This document shows, piece by piece, positions 49,909-58,855 of a DNA stretch of 64,000 nt (positions are counted from its first letter, which is position 1; every line of letters begins with the position of its first letter). Below the pieces are notes generated by a model. That model was given only the letters and a program-made list of their open reading frames with translations. It made no database searches and was not told the DNA's origin. The DNA is from Hyphomicrobiales bacterium (GTDB taxonomy: Bacteria > Pseudomonadota > Alphaproteobacteria > Rhizobiales > Rhizobiaceae). The DNA lies in contig UBXM01000010.1 of assembly GCA_900469445.1 (NCBI GenBank), forward strand, positions 110,215-174,214. Direction: 5' to 3'. Position numbers and translations under genes: made by a program.

Positions 49909-50295
49909 GTGGACAAATATTATAGCATAACCGAGCTGACGCGCGAATTCGGCGTGTCGACGCGCACGCTGCGATTCTATGAGGACGAAGGCCTGATCCA
50001 TCCCGAGCGCCGGGGACGGACGCGCCTGTTCCGGGCAACCGACCGGCGGCTCATTCAGGAAATCCTTCGCGGTCGCCGCATCGGTTTCACGATCGCTGAA
50101 ATCCGCGAGATCATCCAGGTCTACAAGGAGCCGCCCGGCGAGATGGGTCAGCTCAAACTGTTGATGAAACGCATCGATGAAAAGCGTGAAGACCTTCGGC
50201 AGAAGCGCAAGGATATCGACGAAACGCTTGCCGAACTCGACAATGTCGAGGAAGCATGCCTCACGCGCCTGGCCGAAATCGGCGTCGGCACCTGA
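49909..50295 (+). CDS. MerR-family regulator, LiuR-like
   Basis: A 128-residue MerR protein with a GTG start. The winged-helix region YSITELTREFGVSTRTLRFY and EDEGLIHPERRGRTRLF is followed by a coiled coil (about 85-118). The sequence is close to LiuR, which controls leucine and isovalerate breakdown in proteobacteria. There are no metal-binding cysteines of the CueR/HmrR type. No liu genes are in this window. A dyad lies in its promoter. Confidence 0.85.
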   Translation: MDKYYSITELTREFGVSTRTLRFYEDEGLIHPERRGRTRLFRATDRRLIQEILRGRRIGFTIAEIREIIQVYKEPPGEMGQLKLLMKRIDEKREDLRQKRKDIDETLAELDNVEEACLTRLAEIGVGT

Positions 50296-50310
50296 GGCCG
50301 TTTTTCCGGT

Positions 50311-51333
50311 TTACGGCTGCTCCAGCGAAATCGAGCATTCCTGTGCGATGATCTGAATTCGATTGTCCTGTGCGCCGATCGCACCGCTTTGCAGTGGCGT
50401 CATCAGTTGGTCGGCAATCAGCTTGTCGGCGGTGCAGCCGCAGAATCGCTGGCATAGCGATGCATCATTGGTTTCGCGCAGGCAGCTCGGCTGGCAGCTG
50501 TTCATATAGACGAGCCGCGGATCGGGTGCCGGGGCCGGCGAGACCAGCGAAAAGAGATAGACGAGCCCGATCAAGATCGGCTGGTGTACCAGATAGACGA
50601 TCAGGCTGTTGCGGCCGGCCTTGGCAAGCATCGTGTCGTTGCGCTGGACTTCCGCCAATCGGCCGGTCCAGCCGCGCGCGATTGCCAGGCGGGTGACTGC
50701 GATCCCCGTCAGCAGCGCCGCCAGCCAGGGAAACAGCGGCACATAATCATTCGAGCGCGGCGGCAGTTCGGCAAATCCGATCCATGCCAGCCATCGCGTG
50801 TCGAACAGCGGCGATTGCAGGATGCCCGGCATGATGGCGGCATCGACGATCATGCCGGCAACGATCAGGGCCGGCACCGCGAAGGCGAGAGCGAGCGGCA
50901 GTTGCAGGAAGGCGACGCCGATCAGGCTCGACAGGGCGATATTGTGCAATATGCCGAAATAGATCCATTCCTGCGGAAAGGCGAACAGGGTGGCGATACT
51001 GATGGCGACGGCCGCACCGGCAACGATGGCGAAGCGCTTGCCGAACGCGTTCCAGCGGATGCCGCGACCATGCGCCAGAACGAGGCTCACGCCGGCCAGA
51101 AACAGGAATGAACTGGCGATCGCGCGCGCATAAAGGCGGAAGAAGCCCTGTGTCGCCGTGCCGGGATCGACATAGCCGAAAAACTCGAGATCCCAGGTGA
51201 AATGATAGGTCGCCATGGCAATCAGCGCCACGCCGCGCAGCGTGTCGATCAGAAGAATGCGCGGCGCTCGCTCGCCTGTCGGCTGCTTCGGGGTGTCGGC
51301 TGCAGTCACTCTATTTAAATCCTTAGTCGTCAT
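50311..51333 (-). CDS. DUF1624 membrane protein (heparan-glucosaminide acetyltransferase-like)
   Basis: A 340-residue protein with about eight membrane segments and the N-terminal RILLIDTLRGVALIAMATYH plus FTWDLEFFGY that mark DUF1624. The family is related to the lysosomal acetyltransferase HGSNAT and to OpgC. A cysteine-rich tail (SCQPSCLRETNDASLCQRFC) extends beyond the core at the C-terminus. The acceptor is unknown. It overlaps the end of the DUF599 gene by 11 bases. Confidence 0.85.
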   Translation of the reverse strand: MTTKDLNRVTAADTPKQPTGERAPRILLIDTLRGVALIAMATYHFTWDLEFFGYVDPGTATQGFFRLYARAIASSFLFLAGVSLVLAHGRGIRWNAFGKRFAIVAGAAVAISIATLFAFPQEWIYFGILHNIALSSLIGVAFLQLPLALAFAVPALIVAGMIVDAAIMPGILQSPLFDTRWLAWIGFAELPPRSNDYVPLFPWLAALLTGIAVTRLAIARGWTGRLAEVQRNDTMLAKAGRNSLIVYLVHQPILIGLVYLFSLVSPAPAPDPRLVYMNSCQPSCLRETNDASLCQRFCGCTADKLIADQLMTPLQSGAIGAQDNRIQIIAQECSISLEQP

Positions 51334-52015
51334 CCATGATGGCGAGCCGCGCCTCGGAGAAATACTGGCGACGGATCAATGCGACGATGATGATCACCGT
51401 CGTTGCCATGAACACATAGGGCCCGGCGAACCAACCGAGATAGCCGATCGACAGAAAAAGTGTCCTGAGGCCGGAATTGAAGTGTTTGGCGGCAATCATG
51501 TTCATCCGGATGACATGATCGGCGGCCCTGCGCGCGGCCTCGGGGTCGGCTTCGGCCTCCTTGGTCATCGGCAATGCGCCGAACAGGATCGTGCAGTAGT
51601 TGAACAGTCGGTAGGCCCAGCCGAACTTGAAGAAGGCATGGCCGAGAAGGAAGGCAAGCCCGCCGACCTTCATTTCGAAGACGGCCTGTCCGCCATAAGG
51701 AACCATGGGCAGGTGGGAGAAAACCGCGTTCACCTTGTCGGTCGAGCCGAGAAGCGCAAAACAGCTGCCCAACGCGAAGATCGACGAGGTGGCGAAAAAG
51801 GCGGTTCCGTTCTGCAATCCGGCGAAAATCTGCGTGTCGATCATCCGAAGTTCGCGCTTCAGGGAATTGTAGATCCAGCGATGCCGCCGCTCGACCATGG
51901 CCTGGTTGAGGCTGAGCCGCGGCAGCAGTTTTGCTCCCGAGCCGGCCGTGAACCAGGAATAGAGTGACCAGAGAAGGGCGAACAGGGCGAGCGCGATGTA
52001 ATCTGCCAGAATCAT
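51323..52015 (-). CDS. DUF599 membrane protein
   Basis: A 230-residue DUF599 protein with four membrane helices. ADYIALALFALLWSLYSWF at the N-terminus, ERRHRWIYNSLKRELRMIDT and the FNSGLRTLFLSIGYLGWFAG block are characteristic. Function unknown. I chose the ATG at 52015 because the longer frame upstream has no hydrophobic start or codon signal. It overlaps DUF1624 by 11 bases and is transcribed ahead of it. Confidence 0.88.
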   Translation of the reverse strand: MILADYIALALFALLWSLYSWFTAGSGAKLLPRLSLNQAMVERRHRWIYNSLKRELRMIDTQIFAGLQNGTAFFATSSIFALGSCFALLGSTDKVNAVFSHLPMVPYGGQAVFEMKVGGLAFLLGHAFFKFGWAYRLFNYCTILFGALPMTKEAEADPEAARRAADHVIRMNMIAAKHFNSGLRTLFLSIGYLGWFAGPYVFMATTVIIIVALIRRQYFSEARLAIMDDD

Positions 52016-52142
52016 GGAAAACTGCCGGGAGCCGAAAAAATATAAGGCGACTTTTGCGTTGTTTGAGCGGTCGCCGCAAGGGGAGCAGCCAATCGGTGCC
52101 TGCAGTTTGTGTGGACTTGCGCATCCATCAAGGAGGCCGCAT

Positions 52143-52178
52143 ATGAGATGTGCGCGTGATGTCGTTGATGTCCAATAG
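52143..52178 (+). CDS. Possible 11-residue leader peptide upstream of sdaA
   Basis: ATG to TAG encodes MRCARDVVDVQ. A full AAGGAGG stands six bases before the ATG (52130-52136), a stronger ribosome site than most genes here. It ends 92 bases before sdaA. CATATGAG at 52140-52147 overlaps its start and pairs with CTCATATG at 52207-52214. There are no serine or glycine codons, so simple attenuation by those amino acids is not indicated. Confidence 0.35.
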   Translation: MRCARDVVDVQ

Positions 52179-52270
52179 GGTGTCGGACTGCCAACATGAC
52201 GGCACACTCATATGGCATAGGCTGCGGTCGAGCTTAATCGGTCAGTCTGCATCTGGATTGAAGAACCTCC

Positions 52271-53671
52271 ATGTTTCTATCCGTCTTCGACGTTTTCAAG
52301 ATCGGCATCGGGCCGTCCAGTTCCCACACGATGGGGCCCATGTCGGCCGCGAACCGCTTTCTCGAACTCATCTTGTCCGATGACTGGCCGCGGCCTGCGG
52401 GTGCCCATGTGGCGGCGCTGCAGGCTTCGCTGCACGGTTCGCTTGCCTTTACCGGCATCGGTCACGGGACGGGCAGGGCGGTCATCCTCGGCCTGATGGG
52501 CGAGGCGCCGAATACCGTCGATCCGGACCGAATGGACGAGATCATCATCGAAGTAGAACGGACGGGACGCGTCACCCCGCCCGGCCATCCGGCCTACGAC
52601 TTCCAGCCGAAAACCGACCTTGTCTTCGACAAGAAACAGGCTCTGCCCGGTCATGCCAACGGCATGAGTTTCTCGGCGCTCGACAAAGACGGGCGGCTGC
52701 TTTTGAAACGTGTCTATTATTCGATCGGTGGTGGCTTTGTCGTGACCGATACGGAGCTTGCCGCGATGCGTGCGACGAAGGATGCAGCCAGCGGCGAGCG
52801 CGTGCCCTATCCGTTTGCGACGGCCAGGCAGATGCTGGAAATGTCGCATGGGGCAGGTCTTTCGATCGCGCAGATGAAGCGGGCCAACGAACTGACGCGA
52901 ACGACCCCGCAGGCGCTCGACGACGGTATCGATGCGATCTGGGATGCGATGAACGGCTGCATCGATCGCGGTCTGAAGGTCGACGGTATCATGCCCGGCG
53001 GCCTCAAGGTCAAACGGCGGGCGAGGGCGATCCATGATCGCCTCAACGAGGAATGGCGCAGCAACCGTCCCAATCCCCTCCTCGCTAATGACTGGCTCTC
53101 GGTCTATGCGATGGCGGTCAACGAGGAAAATGCCGGCGGCGGCCGCGTCGTGACCGCGCCGACCAATGGTGCGGCCGGCGTCATCCCGGCGACGCTGAAA
53201 TATTTCCTGCATTTCCACGAGGATGCGACGCGCGGCGACATTCGCGAATTCCTGCTGACGGCAGCAGCGATCGGCGGCATCATCAAGCACAATGCCTCGA
53301 TCTCGGGCGCCGAAGTCGGCTGTCAGGGCGAAGTCGGTTCCGCCGCTGCCATGGCTGCGGCCGGGCTTGCAGCCGTGATGGGTGGGTCGCCGGAGCAGAT
53401 CGAGAACGCCGCCGAGATCGCGCTCGAGCACCATCTCGGCATGACATGCGATCCGATTGCCGGTCTCGTTCAGGTGCCTTGCATTGAAAGAAATGCGCTG
53501 GGTGCAGTCAAGGCCGTAACCGCAGCCTCGCTTGCCATCAAGGGTGACGGAACGCATTTCGTGCCGCTGGACGCCTGCATCGAGACGATGCGCCAGACCG
53601 GCAATGACATGAGCGAGAAATACAAGGAAACCTCCACCGGCGGGCTTGCCGTCAATGTGGTGGAGTGCTGA
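52271..53671 (+). CDS. sdaA: L-serine ammonia-lyase (iron-sulfur)
   Basis: A 466-residue single-chain serine dehydratase that turns L-serine into pyruvate and ammonia with a 4Fe-4S cluster. [16 protein letters not shown] near the start belongs to the beta domain. The alpha domain has [38 protein letters not shown] and [18 protein letters not shown] with the cluster cysteines. It links serine to the C1 pool also drained by the gcv operon. Confidence 0.97.
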   Translation: MFLSVFDVFKIGIGPSSSHTMGPMSAANRFLELILSDDWPRPAGAHVAALQASLHGSLAFTGIGHGTGRAVILGLMGEAPNTVDPDRMDEIIIEVERTGRVTPPGHPAYDFQPKTDLVFDKKQALPGHANGMSFSALDKDGRLLLKRVYYSIGGGFVVTDTELAAMRATKDAASGERVPYPFATARQMLEMSHGAGLSIAQMKRANELTRTTPQALDDGIDAIWDAMNGCIDRGLKVDGIMPGGLKVKRRARAIHDRLNEEWRSNRPNPLLANDWLSVYAMAVNEENAGGGRVVTAPTNGAAGVIPATLKYFLHFHEDATRGDIREFLLTAAAIGGIIKHNASISGAEVGCQGEVGSAAAMAAAGLAAVMGGSPEQIENAAEIALEHHLGMTCDPIAGLVQVPCIERNALGAVKAVTAASLAIKGDGTHFVPLDACIETMRQTGNDMSEKYKETSTGGLAVNVVEC

Positions 53672-53742
53672 TCGCGCCGATGATTGTGGACCCGGCCGGG
53701 ATTTGACTTGACTGGCGGCGTCCACGGGTCTTCAAGCCAGTC

Positions 53743-54180
53743 ATGGCTCTTCATCTCATCAAGCTTTGCGTCGGTGCTGACAGTATCCAGGATCTGAGGG
53801 ACTGGGTTTCCGAGCGATCACTGACCGCGATGGCTGCCGGCCTCGAGCCGCACAGCATCCATACGACCCGCATGGTGCCGAAGCGCGTCGATGAACTGCT
53901 CGACGGCGGTTCTCTTTATTGGGTGATCAAGGGGCAGGTTTCCGCCCGGCAGAAACTGCTCGATCTGCGCACCTTTACCGGCGCAGATGGCATTCAGAGG
54001 TGTGAGCTGGTTCTGGGGCCGGAAGTGATCGAAACCGCATCACAGCCGAAACGGCCGTTTCAGGGCTGGCGCTACCTGAAGGATGAGGAGAAGCCGCGCG
54101 ATCTCGGTGCGCTGGGCGATGATGTCGCGGCGCTGCCGGAAGACCTGCGCCGCGAATTGTCTGATCTGGGGTTGCTTTAA
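53743..54180 (+). CDS. DUF1489 protein
   Basis: A 145-residue DUF1489 protein, an alphaproteobacterial family. It contains LIKLCVGADSIQDLRDWV, THxTRMxPKR-type segment IHTTRMVPKRVDELLDGG, and FQGWRYLKDEEKPRDL, all conserved. Function unknown. Its stop overlaps the stop of a convergent small gene by four bases. Confidence 0.88.
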   Translation: MALHLIKLCVGADSIQDLRDWVSERSLTAMAAGLEPHSIHTTRMVPKRVDELLDGGSLYWVIKGQVSARQKLLDLRTFTGADGIQRCELVLGPEVIETASQPKRPFQGWRYLKDEEKPRDLGALGDDVAALPEDLRRELSDLGLL

Positions 54181-54455
54181 ACTTCCGCCTTGGCCGGAAG
54201 CTTCATCCGCACAGGCGCACGGCCGGAATGCGCGGCCACATGCAGATGGATGCCGGCTTCGGGCTGCGATTGACGCCAGGCGCGGGCGCCATGGCTGAGC
54301 AGCAGGGAGACCAGATCCCTCGTCTTTTCCTTCGAGCGGGTGAGGCCAAGGCCTGCGAGCCGCATCGCCGCTTCGTGAAGCGGATTGAGTGCCACGCCTC
54401 TGGCCCGAGACATATGGGCCGTTCCGAAATTGGCGCTATTTTCATTCATTCCCAT
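54177..54455 (-). CDS. Small hypothetical protein
   Basis: A 92-residue basic protein (LNPLHEAAMRLAGLGLTRSK then LVSLLLSHGARAW) without signal or membrane segment. It overlaps the convergent DUF1489 stop by four bases. I do not recognise a family; the codon pattern is plausible for this genome. Confidence 0.5.
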   Translation of the reverse strand: MGMNENSANFGTAHMSRARGVALNPLHEAAMRLAGLGLTRSKEKTRDLVSLLLSHGARAWRQSQPEAGIHLHVAAHSGRAPVRMKLPAKAEV

Positions 54456-54542
54456 CGGAAACCCCGTTTACACATTACAATTCGAGATTTCGCCGAGCCT
54501 TGTTCAGGCTCGGTGTCGAGCGAGGGCCGCAAGCCCCCACCC

Positions 54543-55994
54543 TTACTGCATGGACGCCCAGCAGCTTACGCCCTTCTTTTTCAGCGTGTTGCAGGCATCG
54601 ACCGCGGTCTTCTGATCGTCGAAACCACCGAAGCGAGCGCGGTAAATCTGTTCGCCCTTGTTGCTAAAGGCGACCGTAAAGGGTTTGGCGGAACGCAATA
54701 CCTTGCCGCCTTTATCCTGCGCACTGTGCAGGAGATCGAGGGCCATCTTCTCGCTCGGAGAGACGCCAATCTGAATGACCCAGCCGGACATTGCCGAAGC
54801 CGACGCGGCGGTGCGGGTCGAAGCCGTGGTGACCTGGTCGACCGGCTCAGACGGCAGGTCGCGCTTGGTGGCGGCGGCTTCGCGCTTGGGAATGGAGGCC
54901 GGGGGTGTAAGGGCAGCCAGGGCCTGGGTTGCGGACCTGCTCTGTGCGCTTTCGCCGGCATAGGCAGACGCGGATGCAGCGGCCATTTTCGGCACGGCAA
55001 GCGGTGCGGTCGGGCGCGCTTCGCGCTGTTCGTAACGGGCATCCGGAAGCGGACCGCTATTGGGCAGGTCGAGTGCAGCCACCTGCCGACCTTCGGAAAC
55101 TTCAGCGGCGACTTCAGGCTGGCGCGGAACCGGAGTGGCTGGATCGGCAATCGGTGAGCGGGAGGCGATGAGGTTGGTGCGGCCGCCGCGGGATGCCTTC
55201 GGCAGGTACTGGGCTACAAGTTTGCGCATCGTCGCATCACGGGCGGCGCTGGAGCGACCACCAAGAACGACGGCAACGATCGAACGTCCGTCCAGTTCAG
55301 CGGACGTGGCGAGGTTGCTGCCTGCTGCGCGGGTGTAACCCGTCTTGAGGCCGTCCACGCCCTTGACCGTGCCGACGAGGCGATTGTGGTTGCCGATCGT
55401 CACCTTGCCGTACTGGAAGGAGCGGATGCCGAAATAGTGGTAATATTGCGGGAAGTGCTGGCGCAGGGCGATGCCGAGGCGGGCCTGATCGCGAGCCGTG
55501 GTCATCTGCGCGGTGTTCGGCAGGCCGTGAGCATTGCGATAGGTCGTGCGCGTCATGCCGAGTGCGCGCGCCTTGTTCGTCATCATCTGTGCAAAACGTG
55601 ATTCCGAGCCGCCGACATATTCGCCGAGTGCGGTGGCGACGTCGTTTGCCGAGCGTGTGACCAGGGCGCGGATCGCCTGGTCGACCGTTACGCTGCCGCC
55701 TGCCTTGACGTAAAGCTTCGACGGCGGCTCCTTCGCCGCGTTGGCCGAGACGGGAACCTTGGAGTCGAGGCTGAAGCGACCGGCTTCAAGCGCTTCGAAG
55801 GTCAGATAAAGGGTCATCATCTTGGTGAGAGATGCCGGATAGCGCAGCCCGTCCGGGTCTTCGCCGTAAAGCACCTTGCCCGACTTGGCGTCGACGACAA
55901 TGCCTGCATATTTGGGGTCGGCATGAGCCGGCTGTGCCATAGCGGACAACGACAACGCAATTGCGAAGAAGTATCCAAGGCGTTTCGCCTGCAT
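54543..55994 (-). CDS. D-alanyl-D-alanine carboxypeptidase with SPOR domain
   Basis: A 483-residue exported class C low-mass PBP. The signal peptide (GYFFAIALSLSAMAQPAHA) starts best from ATG 55994; ATG 56066 would add 24 residues. Active-site motifs are SLTK (in YPASLTKMMT), SAN and KTGYT. A proline/alanine-rich linker leads to a C-terminal SPOR domain (GWVIQIGVSPSEKMALDLL, YRARFGGF), which binds denuded glycan at the division site. It trims peptidoglycan stem peptides. Confidence 0.95.
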   Translation of the reverse strand: MQAKRLGYFFAIALSLSAMAQPAHADPKYAGIVVDAKSGKVLYGEDPDGLRYPASLTKMMTLYLTFEALEAGRFSLDSKVPVSANAAKEPPSKLYVKAGGSVTVDQAIRALVTRSANDVATALGEYVGGSESRFAQMMTNKARALGMTRTTYRNAHGLPNTAQMTTARDQARLGIALRQHFPQYYHYFGIRSFQYGKVTIGNHNRLVGTVKGVDGLKTGYTRAAGSNLATSAELDGRSIVAVVLGGRSSAARDATMRKLVAQYLPKASRGGRTNLIASRSPIADPATPVPRQPEVAAEVSEGRQVAALDLPNSGPLPDARYEQREARPTAPLAVPKMAAASASAYAGESAQSRSATQALAALTPPASIPKREAAATKRDLPSEPVDQVTTASTRTAASASAMSGWVIQIGVSPSEKMALDLLHSAQDKGGKVLRSAKPFTVAFSNKGEQIYRARFGGFDDQKTAVDACNTLKKKGVSCWASMQ

Positions 55995-56179
55995 TTTCAC
56001 TGCACCCTTGGGGAGGGACGCCGGGAACAAGGTTTTCAACACTGCCGCACTCATCGATTTTGACATTTTTCAATAGATCCGGACGTGCCCCCACCCCGGA
56101 CTGCTAGAGAAGCAATCTAGGAGAACAGCGTTACCAAGAGGTTTATGATGAACGGCGACTTACTTCGATTTGAGGCATT

Positions 56180-56941
56180 TTAGTCGCCTTTCGGCGCGGA
56201 AATGCTTCCGGGTGCATCAAGCCGCGCGCTCACAAAGGACTGAACTGCGGCATCAATATGATTCCAGTCCTTCAAAAGGCTGCTGGAGAATCGGTAAAGG
56301 ACCGTGAGGTCGCGGCCGACATGGATATCCCGCTGGCAATCACCGCTGGTGGCGCGCTCTCCAGCAGACGGCAAAAGGCAGCGCACGGCGAAGGGCGGCT
56401 GGCCGGGACGTTCCGCCGTCAGGAGAACTTCGGAACCGTAACCGCTCGTGTTGCGGAGATGGTGAAGCGTCAGTCCATTGCCGAATGATGCGGGCGGGCC
56501 GTCGAAGAGCTGGGTGTAGATCGGCTCAAGCCTGCCCGACATGTCCTTCGACATCGTGCTCTGGGAAATCTGCAGGAACAGCAGCAGGTCGGGATTGTCG
56601 ATATTGTCGAAACTGCCGCGCCGCTCGTGGCCGTAGCCCGTCAATCCCGGCCATGTCAGGTAGAGGTCTATCCGTTCGGCGGGGCCGGAATGGCGCTGTT
56701 CTGCAAAGCGGACGGTGTTTTCGGGAATCTGCAGCGTGTCTTCACCGATCGTCACGGCAAGCATGGCGCCGCTTTCCGAATGGCCGCCAAGCGCCATGTG
56801 CTGACCCAGCCAGCGGCCGCCTATGCTGATCGCCAGCGTGATCAGCACGAGAAGGGCGGTGATAAGCGTAAGGCGCAGGAGAAGTCGGTCGGAGATCAGC
56901 GGCAGGTCTTCCTGCTGCGGCGCTGAGGCGCGGCGTGTCAT
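56180..56941 (-). CDS. Hypothetical single-pass membrane protein
   Basis: A 253-residue protein with one N-terminal membrane helix (about 21-44, LRLTLITALLVLITLAISIG) and a ~200-residue periplasmic domain with two cysteines (VRCLLP, SGDCQRD) that may pair. I do not recognise a family. It lies between the D,D-carboxypeptidase and BTLCP genes, both acting in the envelope. Confidence 0.65.
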   Translation of the reverse strand: MTRRASAPQQEDLPLISDRLLLRLTLITALLVLITLAISIGGRWLGQHMALGGHSESGAMLAVTIGEDTLQIPENTVRFAEQRHSGPAERIDLYLTWPGLTGYGHERRGSFDNIDNPDLLLFLQISQSTMSKDMSGRLEPIYTQLFDGPPASFGNGLTLHHLRNTSGYGSEVLLTAERPGQPPFAVRCLLPSAGERATSGDCQRDIHVGRDLTVLYRFSSSLLKDWNHIDAAVQSFVSARLDAPGSISAPKGD

Positions 56942-57063
56942 GGTCTATCCCCGTGTCCAGATATCATGATGCGGGGACCGGAACAGGATACGGGGTCCAA
57001 ACGCCTCTGCCCGCGATAGTCTCGCGGGCAGGGTTAATTTTCGGTGAATTCGATGCTGGACGA

Positions 57064-57675
57064 TTAGTAGCTGACGCTGCCGACAGCGATGGCGCGGCCG
57101 TCCTGAAGCTTAACCCAGCGCGAAGGATCGCTGCTGTCCTGGCGCTTCAGGTAGGTGTATTCGGTGTCCGCCCAGAGAAGAACCTTGTTGCGCATGTTGT
57201 CGAGGACATAGTCGCCGCGATCGGTGCGCACGGTCAATACGGCATGGCCTTCGCCATTCGGCTGCAGCACGACGGTGATGAGCAGGTCGGAGGCGTCGAA
57301 ACCCTTCTGCATCAGCATCTTGCGCTTCAGGAGAACGAAGTCTTCGCAATCGCCGGCAGTCGTCGGGTAGGTCCAGTATTCCTCTACGCCGTAGAGTTCC
57401 TGGTCGGTCATCGGGGTGATCTCGGTGTTGACCGTATAGTTGACGTCGAGAAGCGTGCGCCACTTGTCTTCGGTCAGGGCTGCCGGGCCGGCATCGCGCT
57501 TGAGCGGCTTGCATTCGCTCGCATAGGCCTTGCAGAACTGGTAATGGCCGATCGGCGGGCTGGCCTTACCGATGACGCTCATGGCTCCGGCCGGCTTTGC
57601 GAGCGATGGTGCTGCAGCTGCGATAACAATGGCGGCGGTCAGGATTGCCTGTGCAAGTCTTTTCGGAAGCGTCAT
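57064..57675 (-). CDS. Transglutaminase-like cysteine proteinase (BTLCP, DUF920)
   Basis: A 203-residue secreted protein with a signal peptide (AILTAAIVIAAAAPSLA). The catalytic Cys is in AGDCEDFVLLKRKML, the His in GHAVLTVRTDRGDYVLDN, followed by the Asp. This is the bacterial transglutaminase-like cysteine proteinase family, LapG-like, often linked to c-di-GMP control of adhesins. No LapD homologue is adjacent, but a PilZ gene follows on the same strand further upstream. Confidence 0.9.
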   Translation of the reverse strand: MTLPKRLAQAILTAAIVIAAAAPSLAKPAGAMSVIGKASPPIGHYQFCKAYASECKPLKRDAGPAALTEDKWRTLLDVNYTVNTEITPMTDQELYGVEEYWTYPTTAGDCEDFVLLKRKMLMQKGFDASDLLITVVLQPNGEGHAVLTVRTDRGDYVLDNMRNKVLLWADTEYTYLKRQDSSDPSRWVKLQDGRAIAVGSVSY

Positions 57676-58164
57676 TTTTCTGTCTCCCCGTGGTTGAGGT
57701 GACAGTGCCGGAAAGCCTTTGATCGAACGGAAAATAGCGACGTAAAATCAATCGCTTATTGTAATAGATATTGACGAAAAACCGAATAAAACACGCGCAG
57801 TATTCGAATAAAAAACTTCGAAAATTCGCGACAAATTTAGCTAAAATTCGAGGCAAATTCGAAGTTTCGAGACGTAAGTCCTTGGATTTTCAGCCGCGAG
57901 GTCTGCTCGGGTGCCTGTCTGCCGAGAGCTGTGTCGGTGCCGGATGGCTTCGGTTGGTGCCATGCGCAGGGCTCGGTATGGACGAAAGACGGGCAAAAAC
58001 GCCCTCCGAAGCGGTCAAAACGGCCTCGAAAAAAATCCCGAAAAGATACATTTTTTTTCGAGACTGGATGATTTTCGGACGGTTAAGCGCAGAAAGCCGC
58101 CCTAACCGTGCCATTTTGGGCAGGGTGACGGGCGGCTTGTCGGTCTGAAATGCGAACGGGTGGT
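57676..58164. other. 489-base intergenic region with AT-rich repeats
   Basis: Lies upstream of the BTLCP gene and downstream of the PilZ gene, both on the minus strand. It has repeated AAATTCG words, an inverted repeat AACTTCGAA/TTCGAAGTT (57814-57822 with 57858-57866) and a long A/T stem at 58025-58062. A plus-strand frame across it (57771-58148) has poor codon character and no convincing product. A small RNA is possible. Confidence 0.5.
58025..58062. repeat. A/T-rich inverted repeat
   Basis: CTCGAAAAAAAT pairs with ATTTTTTTTCGAG (one extra T) across a 13-base loop. On the plus strand it ends in eight T followed by CGAG, so it could act as a transcript end, or form a cruciform. It is unlike surrounding GC-rich sequence. 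Confidence 0.5.
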
Positions 58165-58776
58165 TTAGAGGAAGGCCGTCAGGGCTTCACGTGACTGGAC
58201 CGAGTTGAACTCGATCGCGACGCCTTCCATGAAATGACGGACGACGCGGCCGCGCATGTTTCCAAGCCGGACCGGTGTTCCAAGCGCCGGGCGAATTTCG
58301 ATATCGACTGCGGCGCCCGACAGGGACAAGTCCATCAGGCGGCAGGCGTAGCGGCTGCCGTCCTCGAGTGTCAGTTCCGTCAATGTGGTGCGCGGTGTCA
58401 GGCGATCGTGTCGACGATCTTCCGGTAGGCCGAGTTCGTGCTTGTTGGCAATCCAGGTCAGCTGAGCCGCCAGTTTCTCGCGCTTGCGCTCGGTGGCGTT
58501 GACCGACATGACGAAACCGTCATTCGAGAGGCTGAGTACATTGCCTTCAAGGCGGCCGAGATGGTCGAGATAGGCAATGACGCGCTCGTTGACACGCGGC
58601 TGTCCGGCGCAGACGAAGCGTACATCGCCGGGCGACATGTCGACGACGGTGCAGGGGTATTCCTCATGGTTGGCCAGCATCAATCTTCCTTCGACATTGA
58701 CCGTGACGCGTTGAAACGAACGCTGGGCAGCGATCGTGTGCGTCGGTTGGGTCTGTGCCGGCTGGAAGGAATACAT
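58165..58776 (-). CDS. Tandem PilZ-domain protein
   Basis: A 203-residue soluble protein with two PilZ domains. The second (about 110-200) keeps the c-di-GMP motif RRHDR and DLSLSGAAV. The first (about 18-100) is degenerate, with VVDMSPGDVRFV in place of DxSxxG. It likely senses c-di-GMP to change motility or surface traits. Confidence 0.88.
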   Translation of the reverse strand: MYSFQPAQTQPTHTIAAQRSFQRVTVNVEGRLMLANHEEYPCTVVDMSPGDVRFVCAGQPRVNERVIAYLDHLGRLEGNVLSLSNDGFVMSVNATERKREKLAAQLTWIANKHELGLPEDRRHDRLTPRTTLTELTLEDGSRYACRLMDLSLSGAAVDIEIRPALGTPVRLGNMRGRVVRHFMEGVAIEFNSVQSREALTAFL

Positions 58777-58855
58777 CGGTATGGCTAACTCTGAGCTGCT
58801 ACTTAATCAGAGATAACATTAGCCCGTTAACAGATGGTTGTCCCGTGGCCTGGCG

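Noticed and set aside
52277..53725. A 482-codon minus-strand frame
   Set aside because: Antisense to sdaA, which is certain by motif.
57771..58148. A 125-codon plus-strand frame in the gap next to the PilZ gene
   Set aside because: Lysine/arginine-rich start, poor codon use for this genome and no ribosome site; the gap is better seen as non-coding.
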